A stretch of 64,000 bases of DNA from Bradyrhizobium jicamae (GTDB lineage: Bacteria; Pseudomonadota; Alphaproteobacteria; Rhizobiales; Xanthobacteraceae). The stretch is from NCBI RefSeq assembly GCF_018130215.1, contig NZ_JAFCKQ010000002.1, positions 581,376 to 645,375 on the forward strand, in the 5' to 3' direction. The translations under genes and the position numbers were made by a program. Shown here one piece after another: positions 1-9,204 of the stretch (within the stretch, counting starts at the first letter, position 1; every line of letters begins with the position of its first letter). A model generated the notes under the pieces. It searched no databases, had not been told where the DNA came from, and saw nothing but the letters and a program-made list of their open reading frames with translations.

Positions 1-521
1 ACCTCTTTGTAGTAGGGTTCGTTGTCGATCTTCATGGTGGCGAGCACGCGGACCACGGCGCAGTAGAACGCGATCGTGAGCACGAGGTCGGTCATGTGTT
101 CGTCGGAGAGCTCTTTTCTGATTTCGGCGAAGGTCGCATCCGACATTGCAAGTTCGCGGACCATCTCGCGGGCGCCCTTGAGGATCGCTCGCGCAAGCGG
201 CTCCAGCTTCGACGGCTTGCCCTCGGTCTCCGCCATCAGGCCCTGGATGTCCGCGTCGGTGACGCCGAACTCCTTGCCGATCTTCACATGATGGGTGAAC
301 TCGTATTCCGACTTCTCCAGCCAGCCAACCTGCAGGATGGCAAGCTCGCGCAGCCGCGGATCGAGCTTGCTCTTGAAGCGGATATAGCCGCCGACGCCGT
401 TGAAGGCTCGCGCCATGTCCGGCGAGTTCACCAACAGCTTGTGCAGATTGGTATTGCGCTTGAGCATGTCGCGATATTCAGGGGCGACCTGGTCGGCCTC
501 CAGATAGGGCAGGCGAGCCAT
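1..521 (-). CDS. Carboxymuconolactone decarboxylase / AhpD-like family protein (3' end cut by window edge)
   Basis: About 173 codons are visible from the ATG at 521; the C-terminus lies beyond position 1. The protein begins MARLPYLEADQVAPEYRDML and carries the family's core helix pattern, with ELAILQVGWLEKSEYEFTHH at about residues 65-85 followed by KIGKEFGVTD. Enzymes of this fold are small helical decarboxylases or peroxidases. The classical AhpD CxxC pair is not seen in the visible part, so a peroxidase role is not supported and the substrate is unknown. The gene follows the MaoC-like gene on the same strand after a 47-base gap and is probably cotranscribed with it. Confidence 0.85.
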   Translation of the reverse strand, partial: MARLPYLEADQVAPEYRDMLKRNTNLHKLLVNSPDMARAFNGVGGYIRFKSKLDPRLRELAILQVGWLEKSEYEFTHHVKIGKEFGVTDADIQGLMAETEGKPSKLEPLARAILKGAREMVRELAMSDATFAEIRKELSDEHMTDLVLTIAFYCAVVRVLATMKIDNEPYYKE

Positions 522-568
522 TTTTTGTCCTTGGTTGTTGTCCTTGCCTGGCGCGGAAGGCTCCTGGC

Positions 569-1519
569 TTAACCGTAGAGCGCTTTGTGCTCGCTCTGGT
601 AGTTGGCGTAGGAGTCCTTCATGCTGGCGCCGTTGAGCAGCATGGTCGCAACCAGCGTGTTGTCGGCATCGAACACGCTGGTGCGCACCCACATGCTCTC
701 GGTGCGCTTGCTCCCCGAAAGCGCGACCACCTCGCGCTCGGCCCAGTAGGTTTCGCCCGGGAACATCGGCCCGCGCAGCAGGCGGATCTCCTGATCCGCG
801 AACAGCCCGACTGCGGGGCCGCGGACCGGCAGTCGGTCCTCGCGGGCGCGGTACTGCAACAGCACGCTCAGCATCTCCATCGGGATGATCGCGCGCCCCC
901 ACGGATTGTGTTCCAGGAAGTAGTAATCCGACGGCTCGGTGATCACTTTCAGCTTGTCCGCCAGCGAGAACGGATAGAGGTCGCCCATGTTCTGGTCGAA
1001 ATCCATCTTGATCGCCTGCCGCGGCGTTCTCATGCCGACCTTGACATCGGCGAGGATCACGGGATCGGCCAGCGGCTTCAGTTCACCGAGCCTCTGGCTG
1101 AGCGCGGTTTCCTTGCCGTCGCCGTCGATCGACGCGGTGCCGCGCAGGATCTCCGTGCCATCGCGCCTGATCATTCCGATCGCGCAAACCGTCTGGCCGG
1201 GTTTCGGCTTCTCGATCTGGGCCTGCACCTCTTCGCCCTCGAAGACGGGGTTGCGGTAATGCGCCGACAGGCATCCGGTGATGAACCAGGCGCGGCCCCA
1301 GATGCGTTCGCACAGGGGCGCAAACTGGCTGAAATGGGTCGGCCCCTCGATCGTGCCGCCCCGGAAGCCGAGCTTTTGCGCGGTTGCGTCGTCGTGGATC
1401 GACGCGTGCGAGTCGTAGGTCTGGGCCTGAAGCATCTGCTTCGGGCTCCGCCATGGCCCGACCAGCAGATTGCCATGTTCCAGAATTTCCGTCCTGAAGG
1501 CGGCTTCGACTGTGATCAT
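569..1519 (-). CDS. MaoC-like (hotdog fold) dehydratase-family protein
   Basis: This is a 316-residue protein starting MITVEAAF. The frame is open further upstream, but the ATG at 1519 is preceded by a GGAG-type ribosome binding site and gives a natural N-terminus. The stretch FRGGTIEGPTHFSQFAPL (about residues 53-70) followed by an FITGCLSAHYRNPVFEGEEV segment resembles MaoC / hotdog hydratase-like proteins, which act on acyl-CoA thioesters. The substrate cannot be named. It is the first gene of a minus-strand pair with the decarboxylase-like gene and is divergent from the indolepyruvate ferredoxin oxidoreductase, with about 190 bases of shared upstream region. Confidence 0.7.
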   Translation of the reverse strand: MITVEAAFRTEILEHGNLLVGPWRSPKQMLQAQTYDSHASIHDDATAQKLGFRGGTIEGPTHFSQFAPLCERIWGRAWFITGCLSAHYRNPVFEGEEVQAQIEKPKPGQTVCAIGMIRRDGTEILRGTASIDGDGKETALSQRLGELKPLADPVILADVKVGMRTPRQAIKMDFDQNMGDLYPFSLADKLKVITEPSDYYFLEHNPWGRAIIPMEMLSVLLQYRAREDRLPVRGPAVGLFADQEIRLLRGPMFPGETYWAEREVVALSGSKRTESMWVRTSVFDADNTLVATMLLNGASMKDSYANYQSEHKALYG

Positions 1520-1708
1520 CCCTAGGGCTCCCTTTGAGCGCCAGCGTTTCAAAGAAGGCCCGGTTCGGCAAGGGCTCGCGGACGCAACATCGAGATATGT
1601 GCTGCGGCCATGGAACACGGCTGTCCATGCATAGCAAAATCAGTGCATGCTCGCTGCCAACGAGACCGGTTCGTACCGGCCGCTTCAATGGGACGGGGAG
1701 CCTGACGA

Positions 1709-4700
1709 ATGGCCTTGCTGGAAGTTGGACTGGACGACAAGTACCGGTTGGACACGAAACGAATCTTCCTTTCCGGAACTCAGGCGCTGGTCCGATTGCC
1801 CATGCTGCAGCGCGAACGCGATCGCGCGCACGGGCTGAACACCGCAGGCTTCATCTCCGGCTACCGCGGCTCGCCGCTCGGCATGTATGACCATGCGCTG
1901 TGGCGCGCGAAATCGTTCCTGAAGGAGCATGACATCGCCTTCGTGCCGGGTCTCAACGAAGACCTTGCGGCAACGGCAGTGTGGGGCAGCCAGCAGGTCG
2001 GCATGTTTCCGGGCGCCAAGGTCGATGGCGTGTTCGGCATCTGGTACGGCAAGGGGCCCGGCGTCGACCGCTCGCTGGACGCGCTCAAGCACGCCAATTC
2101 GGCCGGCACATCGCCCAACGGCGGCGTGATCGCGCTCGCCGGCGATGACCATGGCTGTCAGTCCTCGACCCTGGCGCACCAGAGCGAGCAGGTGTTCGCC
2201 TCGGCCCTGATGCCGGTGGTCAATCCGGCGACGCTGCAGGATTATCTCGATCTCGGCATCCTCGGCTTCGCGCTGTCGCGTTATTCAGGCTGCTGGGTCG
2301 GCTTCAAGGCGATCTCCGAGACGGTGGAGAGCTCGGCCTCGATCGTCAGCGATCCTGATCGCATCAAGATCGTCACACCCGATGATTTCGAGATGCCGCC
2401 CGGCGGGCTCTCGATCCGCTGGCCAGATCCGTCGCTCGAGGCCGAGCGTCGCCTGCACGGGCCAAAGATGGAGGCGGTCGCCGCCTTCACCCGCACCAAC
2501 CGGTTCGACCGCATCGTGCTGGATTCGAAGCCGGCGCGGCTCGGCATCATGGCGACCGGCAAGGCCTATCTCGATCTGCGCCAGGCGCTCGCCGATCTCG
2601 GCATCACCGATGCCGATGCGCAGGCGCTCGGCCTGCGCATCTACAAGGTGGCACTGACCTGGCCGCTCGAGGCGCGCGGCGCGCGCGCCTTCGCCGAGGG
2701 CCTTCAGGACGTGCTGGTGGTCGAGGAGAAGCGCGGCTTCATCGAGGACCAGCTCATCCGCATTCTCTACAACATGGATGCATCGAAGCGTCCGTCGGTG
2801 GTCGGCAAGCGCGACGAGAGCGGCGCGATCCTGCTGCCGAGCGAGGGCGAACTGACGCCGACGATGGTCGCGGCCGCCGTGGTCGCGCGCCTGCGCAAGC
2901 TCGGCCACCGCAGCCCGATGCTGGAGCAGCGCCTTGCCAAGCTGGAGGCGTTCGATCGGCCGGCCGAAGGCACCGGCACGGTCAAGCTGGCGCGCACGCC
3001 CTATTTCTGCTCGGGCTGCCCGCACAACACCTCGACGCGGATTCCCGAGGGCAGCCGCGCCATGGCCGGCATCGGCTGCCACGGCATGGCGCTCTCGATC
3101 CCCGCCCGGCGTACCGCGACGATCTCGCATATGGGCGCGGAGGGAGTGAACTGGATCGGGCAGGCGCCGTTCACCAGCGAGCAGCACGTGTTCCAGAATC
3201 TCGGCGACGGCACCTACACCCATTCGGGCCTGCTGGCGTTGCGTGCCGCGGGAGCGGCCGGCGTCAACATCACCTACAAGATCCTCTACAACGACGCGGT
3301 CGCGATGACCGGCGGCCAGCCTGCCGAGGGCAGCTTCACCGTGTCGCAGATCGCCCATCAGGTGGCGGCCGAGGGGACCAAGCGGCTCGCCATCGTATCC
3401 GACGATCCGGACAAATATCCCGCGAACTATTTCCCTGCCGGCGCCACCATCCACCATCGCCGCGAGCTCGATGCCGTGCAGCGCGAGCTGCGCGATGTCA
3501 AAGGGTTGACGGTCCTGATCTACGACCAGACCTGCGCGGCCGAGAAGCGACGGCGCCGCAAGCGCGGGCTCTATCCCGATCCGCCGAAGCGCATCTTCAT
3601 CAACGAGCGCGTCTGCGAGGGCTGCGGCGACTGCTCGGCCGCGTCGAACTGCGTCTCGGTGCAGCCGCTCGAGACCGAGCTCGGCCGCAAGCGCCGCATC
3701 GACCAGTCGAACTGCAACAAGGATTTCTCCTGCATCGAGGGGTTCTGCCCGAGCTTCGTCACCGTGCATGATCCCAAGCTGCGCAGGGCCGACCGGACCG
3801 CGGTCGATCCGAAGGCGCTGTTTGCCGACCTGCCGATCCCGCCTGCCACCGCGCTCGCCGGCCCCTACAACATCCTGATCACCGGCATCGGCGGCACCGG
3901 AGTCATCACCATCGGCGCGCTGCTCGGCATGGCCGCGCACGTCCAGGGCATGGCCTGCTCGACGCTCGACTTCACCGGCCTGTCGCAGAAGAACGGCGCC
4001 GTCATGAGCCATGTCCGCCTCGCGCCGGCGACCGACATGCTGACCACCGTGCGCATCGCACCCGGCAATGCCAACCTGATCCTGGGCTGTGATCTCGTCG
4101 TCGCCACCAGCGTGCCGGCGCTGAGCCGTGCCGAACGTGGCGTCACGCGCGCCGTCGTCAATGCCGATCTGTTGCCGACCGCGAGCTTCGTGATGGATCC
4201 CGACCTCGACTTCGAGGCAGGGGCGATGCGCGATGCCCTGAACGGCGCGGTGACGCCTGGTGATCTCGATATCCTCGATGCCACCGGGCTTGCGACTGCG
4301 CTGTTGGGCGACAGCATCGCCACCAACGCCTTCATGCTCGGCTTCGCGTTCCAGCGCGGCGCGATCCCGCTGTCGCTCGACGCCATCATCAAGGCGATCG
4401 AGCTCAATGGCGCGGCGATCGAGATGAACACGATGGCGTTCTCCTGGGGTCGCCTCGCCGCGCATGATTTGCAGCGCGTGGTCACCGCGGCGCGGTTCAA
4501 GGGCGCCGGTCACGCTCCGGCCAAGCGCACGCTCGACGAGACGATCGCCTTCCGGGCCAAATTCCTCACTGATTATCAGGACGAGGCCTACGCCCGGCGC
4601 TATCTCGCCGACGTCGCACGGGTGCGCGCGGCCGAGAGTGCCGCGGCACCGGGCTCGCAGGCGCTGACCGAGGCCTTTGCCAAGGGGCTGTTCAAGCTGA

Positions 4701-5179
4701 TGGCCTACAAGGACGAGTACGAGGTCGCGCGGCTCTATTCCGACGGCGAATTCGCGAAAGCGCTGAAGGAGCAATTCGAGGGCGAGCCCGGCCTGAAGGT
4801 GCTGCTGGCGCCGCCGCTTCTGGCGCGCCGCGATCCCGTCACCGGGCATCTGCAGAAGCGCGAGTTCGGCCCGTGGGTGTTCAAGGCGTTCGGGGTGCTG
4901 GCGCGGCTCAAGGGCCTGCGCGGCACCGCGCTCGACATCTTCGGCTACACGGCGGAACGGAAGATGGAGCGCGCGCTCCCGGTCGAATATGCGGCGATGA
5001 TCCAGCGTCATCTCGATGGCAAGACGATCGACCTGACGCGGCTCGTGGCGCTGGCGAAGTCGGCCGATCTGGTGCGCGGCTACGGCCACATCAAGGAAGC
5101 CAATGTCGCCCGTTACCGCGCCGAGTGTGCGCGGCTGGAAAGCGCGATCGGCCAGCAAGTGGCACAAGCCGCCGAATAG
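1709..5179 (+). CDS. Indolepyruvate ferredoxin oxidoreductase, fused single-chain form
   Basis: This 1,156-residue cytoplasmic enzyme should oxidatively decarboxylate aryl (or branched-chain) 2-oxoacids to acyl-CoA using thiamine diphosphate and iron-sulfur clusters. Seen in order: an N-terminal pyruvate-oxidoreductase-like domain (GFISGYRGSPLGMYD, near residue 50), FCSGCPHNTS near 432, the thiamine-binding NLGDGTYTHSG near 498, a cysteine-rich ferredoxin-like segment (CEGCGDCSAASNC near 636 and CNKDFSCIEGFC near 669), and a C-terminal gamma-subunit-like domain with GIGGTGVIT near 729. The length agrees with the fused IorA-IorB proteins of alphaproteobacteria. The ATG at 1709 has GGGGAG eight bases upstream. 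It is divergent from the MaoC-like gene, and no ferredoxin gene is adjacent. Confidence 0.93.
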   Translation: MALLEVGLDDKYRLDTKRIFLSGTQALVRLPMLQRERDRAHGLNTAGFISGYRGSPLGMYDHALWRAKSFLKEHDIAFVPGLNEDLAATAVWGSQQVGMFPGAKVDGVFGIWYGKGPGVDRSLDALKHANSAGTSPNGGVIALAGDDHGCQSSTLAHQSEQVFASALMPVVNPATLQDYLDLGILGFALSRYSGCWVGFKAISETVESSASIVSDPDRIKIVTPDDFEMPPGGLSIRWPDPSLEAERRLHGPKMEAVAAFTRTNRFDRIVLDSKPARLGIMATGKAYLDLRQALADLGITDADAQALGLRIYKVALTWPLEARGARAFAEGLQDVLVVEEKRGFIEDQLIRILYNMDASKRPSVVGKRDESGAILLPSEGELTPTMVAAAVVARLRKLGHRSPMLEQRLAKLEAFDRPAEGTGTVKLARTPYFCSGCPHNTSTRIPEGSRAMAGIGCHGMALSIPARRTATISHMGAEGVNWIGQAPFTSEQHVFQNLGDGTYTHSGLLALRAAGAAGVNITYKILYNDAVAMTGGQPAEGSFTVSQIAHQVAAEGTKRLAIVSDDPDKYPANYFPAGATIHHRRELDAVQRELRDVKGLTVLIYDQTCAAEKRRRRKRGLYPDPPKRIFINERVCEGCGDCSAASNCVSVQPLETELGRKRRIDQSNCNKDFSCIEGFCPSFVTVHDPKLRRADRTAVDPKALFADLPIPPATALAGPYNILITGIGGTGVITIGALLGMAAHVQGMACSTLDFTGLSQKNGAVMSHVRLAPATDMLTTVRIAPGNANLILGCDLVVATSVPALSRAERGVTRAVVNADLLPTASFVMDPDLDFEAGAMRDALNGAVTPGDLDILDATGLATALLGDSIATNAFMLGFAFQRGAIPLSLDAIIKAIELNGAAIEMNTMAFSWGRLAAHDLQRVVTAARFKGAGHAPAKRTLDETIAFRAKFLTDYQDEAYARRYLADVARVRAAESAAAPGSQALTEAFAKGLFKLMAYKDEYEVARLYSDGEFAKALKEQFEGEPGLKVLLAPPLLARRDPVTGHLQKREFGPWVFKAFGVLARLKGLRGTALDIFGYTAERKMERALPVEYAAMIQRHLDGKTIDLTRLVALAKSADLVRGYGHIKEANVARYRAECARLESAIGQQVAQAAE

Positions 5180-5328
5180 GGCGCCGAACGGAACGCTCGG
5201 CCGGCCGCGGAACTTTCCGCTGCCGTCCTGGTTGACCGGTAACCCTGCCGCCCGCAACGGCTGGATTCGCGCGGCCGGACCCCTAAATATCAGATGTTTC
5301 CGTTCGAGTGATTTCAGGAGGCCGTTTG

Positions 5329-5775
5329 ATGGTCCTGAAAAACGCTTTCGTTGCAGCCGTTTGTACCGCGTTCCTGGCGATGGGCAGCGTGGCGTCGGCT
5401 GACGAGTATCGGCCGGGCGAGTTCTTCGGCCTCGATCTGTCCAAGGCCGTGTTGTCACCGAAGCGGCTCGGCCCACCCACGCAATTCCAGCCGGTCCCGG
5501 TCGAGGCGAATTCCGATCACGGCACCGACACCCAGGCCAAGGTCGATGAGCCGAAGATCGAGCCGCAGCGGACCGTGCGGACGACGCGCGCGACGGCGCC
5601 GGCCGAGGGGCCGGGTATTGAACGGTCGCGTGCCGAGCGGTCGCGCAAGATCGCTCACGTTCCCGCCCGCGCCAGGCTCGCACGGCGTCACAGCAACCCG
5701 CTGGATGCGCAAGCGCGCGACACGCGGATCCAGACCTGGCCCTGCCGATCCGGCGGCATCTGCAAATGGCGGTGA
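5329..5775 (+). CDS. Secreted basic hypothetical protein
   Basis: This is a 148-residue protein starting MVLKNAFVAAVCTAFLAMGS, a clear Sec signal peptide with likely cleavage after VASA. The start is set by AGGAGG seven bases before the ATG at 5329. The mature part is rich in Pro, Arg and charged residues, has no recognisable domain, and ends with two cysteines (WPCRSGGICKWR). The family is not recognised. It lies 149 bases after the oxidoreductase and is probably a separate transcription unit. Confidence 0.7.
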   Translation: MVLKNAFVAAVCTAFLAMGSVASADEYRPGEFFGLDLSKAVLSPKRLGPPTQFQPVPVEANSDHGTDTQAKVDEPKIEPQRTVRTTRATAPAEGPGIERSRAERSRKIAHVPARARLARRHSNPLDAQARDTRIQTWPCRSGGICKWR

Positions 5776-5931
5776 GGTCCATCCGGCCCAACCCGCCTGG
5801 AGCGACGCTTCTCGCATGACGCGCGAGTCATCTCACCGTCGCAAAACCGTCTGCTGAGAGTCAAGAAAACGTAAGCCTGGAGTCAAGCAGCGCAGGCACA
5901 ACCGTCGTCGCGATTCGACGAAGGTTGTGCG

Positions 5932-7512
5932 ATGGCGATTGTGTCCCCCGCAAAGCGAGGCCTGACCCGGCGCCAGCTCCTGGTGCGCTCGGCATCGACG
6001 GTCGCGCTGGCGGGGCTCGGCTCGATTGCGAGGCCTTATCTCGGCCGTGCCGCGGATCGTCCGCAGATCGCGGGCGGCATCCAGTCCGGCGACGTCGCGA
6101 GCGACTCGGCGGTGATCTGGGCCCGTGCCGACCGCGCGGCACGCATGCAGGTGGAATGTTCCGCGGTCGAGAGCTTTGCGACGATCCTGCGTACGGCGTC
6201 GACCGAGGCGCTGCCTGATCGCGACTTCACGGCAAAGCTGCTGCTCGACGGCCTGCCGCCGGGTCAGGACATCTTCTACCGCGTCCGCTTCGATGATCGC
6301 GACGGCGTCAGAGGCGAAGACCGCATCGGTCATTTCCGTACCGCGCCGGCAGACCGCCGCTCGGTCTCGTTTGTCTGGTCCGGCGATGTTGCCGGGCAGG
6401 GCTGGGGTATCGATCGCGCGCGCGGCGGCATGCGCAGCTATCGCACCATGCTCAACGAGCGGCCCGACTTCTTCATCCATTCCGGCGACCACATCTATGC
6501 CGATTGCACGGTGCCGCCGGAGCAGGAGCTTCCGAACGGTGAGGTCTGGCGCAACATCACGACCGAGGAGAAATCCGCCGTCGCGCACAGCCTCGACGAG
6601 TTCCGCGGCAACTACAAATACAACTGGCTCGACGACAATTTTCGCGCGTTCCACGCCGAAGTGCCGATGTTCGCGCAGTGGGACGATCACGAGGTGGCCG
6701 ACGACTGGTCGCCGATCGGCACCGCTGACGCAACCGGCTATGATCCCGACGGCACGTCGCGGCTGGTGGCGCGGGCGCGCCGCGCGTTCCACGAATTCAT
6801 GCCGATGCGGCTGATGCCGGAGCGCGACGGGCGGGTCTATCGCAAGATCGGTTACGGCCCGCTGCTCGACGTCTTCATCATCGACATGCGCTCGTACCGC
6901 GATTCGACCTGGAACAAGCAGGGCGATCCGGACCAGGCCTTCATCCTCGGCCCGGGCCAGCTCGCCTGGCTGAAGCGGGAGCTGGTGGCATCGGATGCGA
7001 CCTGGAAAGTGATTGCGGCGGATCTGCCGATCGGCCTGGTCAGCCTCGATGCGATTGCGCTCGGCGACGGGCCGCCTGCGCGGCGCGAGCACGAGATCGC
7101 GGACCTGTTGTGCTTCATGAAGCGTGCGGGCATCCGCAACACGGTGTGGCTCACCGCCGACATGCACTACACCGCGGCGCATCACTACGATCCGAACCGC
7201 GCGGTGTTCCAGGAGTTCGAGCCGTTCTGGGAATTCGTCTCCGGCCCCCTGCATGCCGGCACCTGGTCGCCTGGCGAACTCGACAACACGTTCGGGCCGA
7301 AGGCGATGTATCAGAAGGGCTGCAGCGCCGGGCAGGGCGACAACCTCGCGCCATGCTTCGGCCTGCAATTTTTCGGCCGCGTCGATATCGACGGCAAGAC
7401 GGGTGTGATGACGGTGACGCTGAAAGACGTCGACAACCACGATCTCTGGTCGGTCGACATCGAACCGCGGCCGGACGCGCGGCCCGGCCAGATCATGGCT
7501 CAGCATATCTAG
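5932..7512 (+). CDS. phoD: Alkaline phosphatase D (PhoD) family protein, Tat-exported
   Basis: The protein has 526 residues. The N-terminus shows a twin-arginine signal (RGLTRRQLLVRSASTVALAG), as expected for PhoD enzymes folded in the cytoplasm before export. The phosphodiesterase/phosphomonoesterase core shows metal-binding motifs SGDHIYADC (about residue 183), QWDDHEVADDW (about 250) and TADMHYTAAHHY (about 410). Its length matches the family. Its role is release of phosphate from organic phosphoesters in the periplasm. A strong hairpin terminator follows 28 bases after the stop. No phosphate (Pho) box was confirmed upstream. Confidence 0.93.
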   Translation: MAIVSPAKRGLTRRQLLVRSASTVALAGLGSIARPYLGRAADRPQIAGGIQSGDVASDSAVIWARADRAARMQVECSAVESFATILRTASTEALPDRDFTAKLLLDGLPPGQDIFYRVRFDDRDGVRGEDRIGHFRTAPADRRSVSFVWSGDVAGQGWGIDRARGGMRSYRTMLNERPDFFIHSGDHIYADCTVPPEQELPNGEVWRNITTEEKSAVAHSLDEFRGNYKYNWLDDNFRAFHAEVPMFAQWDDHEVADDWSPIGTADATGYDPDGTSRLVARARRAFHEFMPMRLMPERDGRVYRKIGYGPLLDVFIIDMRSYRDSTWNKQGDPDQAFILGPGQLAWLKRELVASDATWKVIAADLPIGLVSLDAIALGDGPPARREHEIADLLCFMKRAGIRNTVWLTADMHYTAAHHYDPNRAVFQEFEPFWEFVSGPLHAGTWSPGELDNTFGPKAMYQKGCSAGQGDNLAPCFGLQFFGRVDIDGKTGVMTVTLKDVDNHDLWSVDIEPRPDARPGQIMAQHI

Positions 7513-7540
7513 GTCATTGCGGACCCCAACGCAGATCAAG

Positions 7541-7566
7541 AAAATGGCTCCGCAAGGAGCCATTTT
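7541..7566. terminator. Rho-independent terminator downstream of phoD
   Basis: A perfect 11-base inverted repeat (AAAATGGCTCC / GGAGCCATTTT) surrounds a GCAA tetraloop, giving an A-tract on one side and a T-tract on the other. It sits between phoD (plus strand) and the convergent His-rich gene (minus strand), so it can serve both directions. Confidence 0.9.
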
Positions 7567-7593
7567 CGATTGGGTCAGGCTTATGTGTCGGAC

Positions 7594-7776
7594 CTAGTCG
7601 TGATGCCTCCGGATCACCACCCGGTCGTGGTGATGATGGTCCCAGCCATGGTGCCAGCCGTGATCCCAGTGATGATGGTCACCGTGCCTGACCACGACGG
7701 TCTCGGCACTTGCGATCGACGGTACTGCGACTGCAAGCGTACCAATCGCTGCAAGAACCAATCCAAGCTTCTTCAT
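7594..7776 (-). CDS. Small His-rich secreted protein
   Basis: This is a 60-residue protein. Residues 1-24 are a Sec signal peptide ending SIASA. The mature ~36 residues are dominated by histidine (14 His in clusters such as DHHHWDHGWHH and DHHHHD), which suggests binding of a metal such as Zn, Ni or Cu in the periplasm; that is inference from composition. The reverse strand shows AATGAGGAGGATGAA before the ATG, a good ribosome binding site. It ends close to the bidirectional terminator. Confidence 0.75.
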   Translation of the reverse strand: MKKLGLVLAAIGTLAVAVPSIASAETVVVRHGDHHHWDHGWHHGWDHHHHDRVVIRRHHD

Positions 7777-7912
7777 TTCATCCTCCTCATTGAGCGAGAA
7801 TGAAACCGTGCAGCGATCGAAACGTTCCTGGGGAAACCCGAGAGTTTTCTGAACGGTTGTTCAGCAAGCCAGACTCGGCGTCACTCTCTTCCTTCGTCAT
7901 TGCGAGCGATTG

Positions 7913-9148
7913 CTAGCTCTTCTCCACGTTGCTGCTGCGCGCGGGCACGCCGAACTCCTTGCGGCAGACCTCGGCGAGCACTGCGACGCCCTCGCGGATC
8001 TGCTGGTGCGAGGGGCTGGCGAAACACAGTCGCAGCCGGCTGGCGGAATGGGCCTTGCTGGTCGACCATTCCGGTCCCGGATTGATCGAGACGCCGGCGG
8101 CGAGCGCTGCCTGATAGAGTTTCAGCGTATCGACATTGTCGGGCAGCTTGACCCAGAGGAAGATGCCGCCCTTCGGCGCCTCGAACTCGGCCGCGGTGCC
8201 GAACTGCTCGTTCAGTGCCTCCATCAGCGTGTCGAGTTTTGCGCGCAGACCGCGCGTCAGCCGCGGCACATGGGTGGCGAAGTGCGGCGCGCAATATTCT
8301 GATAACACCATCTGCTCCAGTGCGCCGGAGCCGGCGTCGGTCTTCAGCGCCAGCATCCGCGACATCATCTCCCAGGGCGCGACGATGAAGCCGACGCGGA
8401 GCGCAGGGGCGATCGACTTCGAGAACGAGCCGATATGGATCACGCCGCCATGCTTGCTCATGGCGTAGATCGCGGGTGGCCGCTCACCGTTCCAGATCAG
8501 GTCGGCATAGCAATCGTCCTCGAAGATCGGCACGCCGTACTCCTGCGACAGCCGGAGCATCTCGGCGCGGCGGCTCTCGGGCAGGATCGAGCCGGTCGGA
8601 TTTTGCACCGTCGGGATGGTGTAGATGTACTTCGGCGTGATGCCGCGTTCCTTGTGGTCGGCCAGCGCTGCGGCCAGCGCGTCCATCCGCATGCCCTCGC
8701 CATCGAGCGGAATGCCGACCGCGTTGACGCCCAGCCGGGTCAGCCGGTTCAGCGCACCCTGATAGGTCTCCTGCTCGATCAGCACGGTGTCGCCCTGGGC
8801 GAGCAGCGTGTGGTTGACGAGATCGAGTGCCTGGAGCGAGCCGGAGACGATCATGACCTCGTCGGGCGTGCAGGCGATGCCGGCGTCGCGCTTGAGCTTC
8901 CCGGTCAGGAATTGCCGCAGCGGCATGTAGCCCTGCGGCCCGTGGGCGAGATTGTAGGTCGCAAGATATCTGCCTTCGCGCTTCAGCACGGTGTTGACCG
9001 CCTCGAGCAGTCCGTCGACCGGAACCTGCTCGGGATCATTATTGCCGCCGACGAAGCTGTACTTTGCGAGCCCGGTCCACCGCGCCGCCGGCGCCGGCAG
9101 TCCGGCCGGAAGCAGGGGACCAAAATCGAACTGGGCTGAGGTGGACAT
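7913..9148 (-). CDS. PLP-dependent aminotransferase (fold type I, LysN / 2-aminoadipate aminotransferase-like)
   Basis: The protein has 411 residues. Seen: the pyridoxal-lysine motif GSFSKSIAPALRVGF near residue 245, TVQNPTGSILP, EDDCYADL and a C-terminal RLRLCFASPS segment carrying the substrate-carboxylate arginine. It lacks the GntR-type helix-turn-helix found in MocR regulators, so it is a free-standing aminotransferase. Family members transfer amino groups between 2-oxoglutarate and broad substrates (aminoadipate, aromatic or branched-chain amino acids); which one applies here is not shown. It lies on the same strand as the DUF3124 gene upstream but is separated from it by 56 bases and a hairpin. 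Confidence 0.88.
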   Translation of the reverse strand: MSTSAQFDFGPLLPAGLPAPAARWTGLAKYSFVGGNNDPEQVPVDGLLEAVNTVLKREGRYLATYNLAHGPQGYMPLRQFLTGKLKRDAGIACTPDEVMIVSGSLQALDLVNHTLLAQGDTVLIEQETYQGALNRLTRLGVNAVGIPLDGEGMRMDALAAALADHKERGITPKYIYTIPTVQNPTGSILPESRRAEMLRLSQEYGVPIFEDDCYADLIWNGERPPAIYAMSKHGGVIHIGSFSKSIAPALRVGFIVAPWEMMSRMLALKTDAGSGALEQMVLSEYCAPHFATHVPRLTRGLRAKLDTLMEALNEQFGTAAEFEAPKGGIFLWVKLPDNVDTLKLYQAALAAGVSINPGPEWSTSKAHSASRLRLCFASPSHQQIREGVAVLAEVCRKEFGVPARSSNVEKS

Positions 9149-9176
9149 GGATGTTTCGCTCCGTTTTTTTCATTGA

Positions 9177-9197
9177 GAAGGCCGTCGTGCGGCCTTC
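9177..9197 (-). terminator. Hairpin after the DUF3124 gene
   Basis: GAAGGCCG / CGGCCTTC arms of 8 bases with a 5-base loop lie 8 bases past the DUF3124 stop. On the minus strand no U-run follows (an A-run does), so termination strength is uncertain. Confidence 0.45.
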
Positions 9198-9204
9198 CCT
9201 GGTG

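Noticed and set aside
2285..5791. A very long minus-strand open frame opposite the oxidoreductase
   Set aside because: It is the mirror of a high-GC gene: Arg/Ala/His-rich, no domain, no ribosome binding site. The plus-strand protein has clear cofactor motifs.
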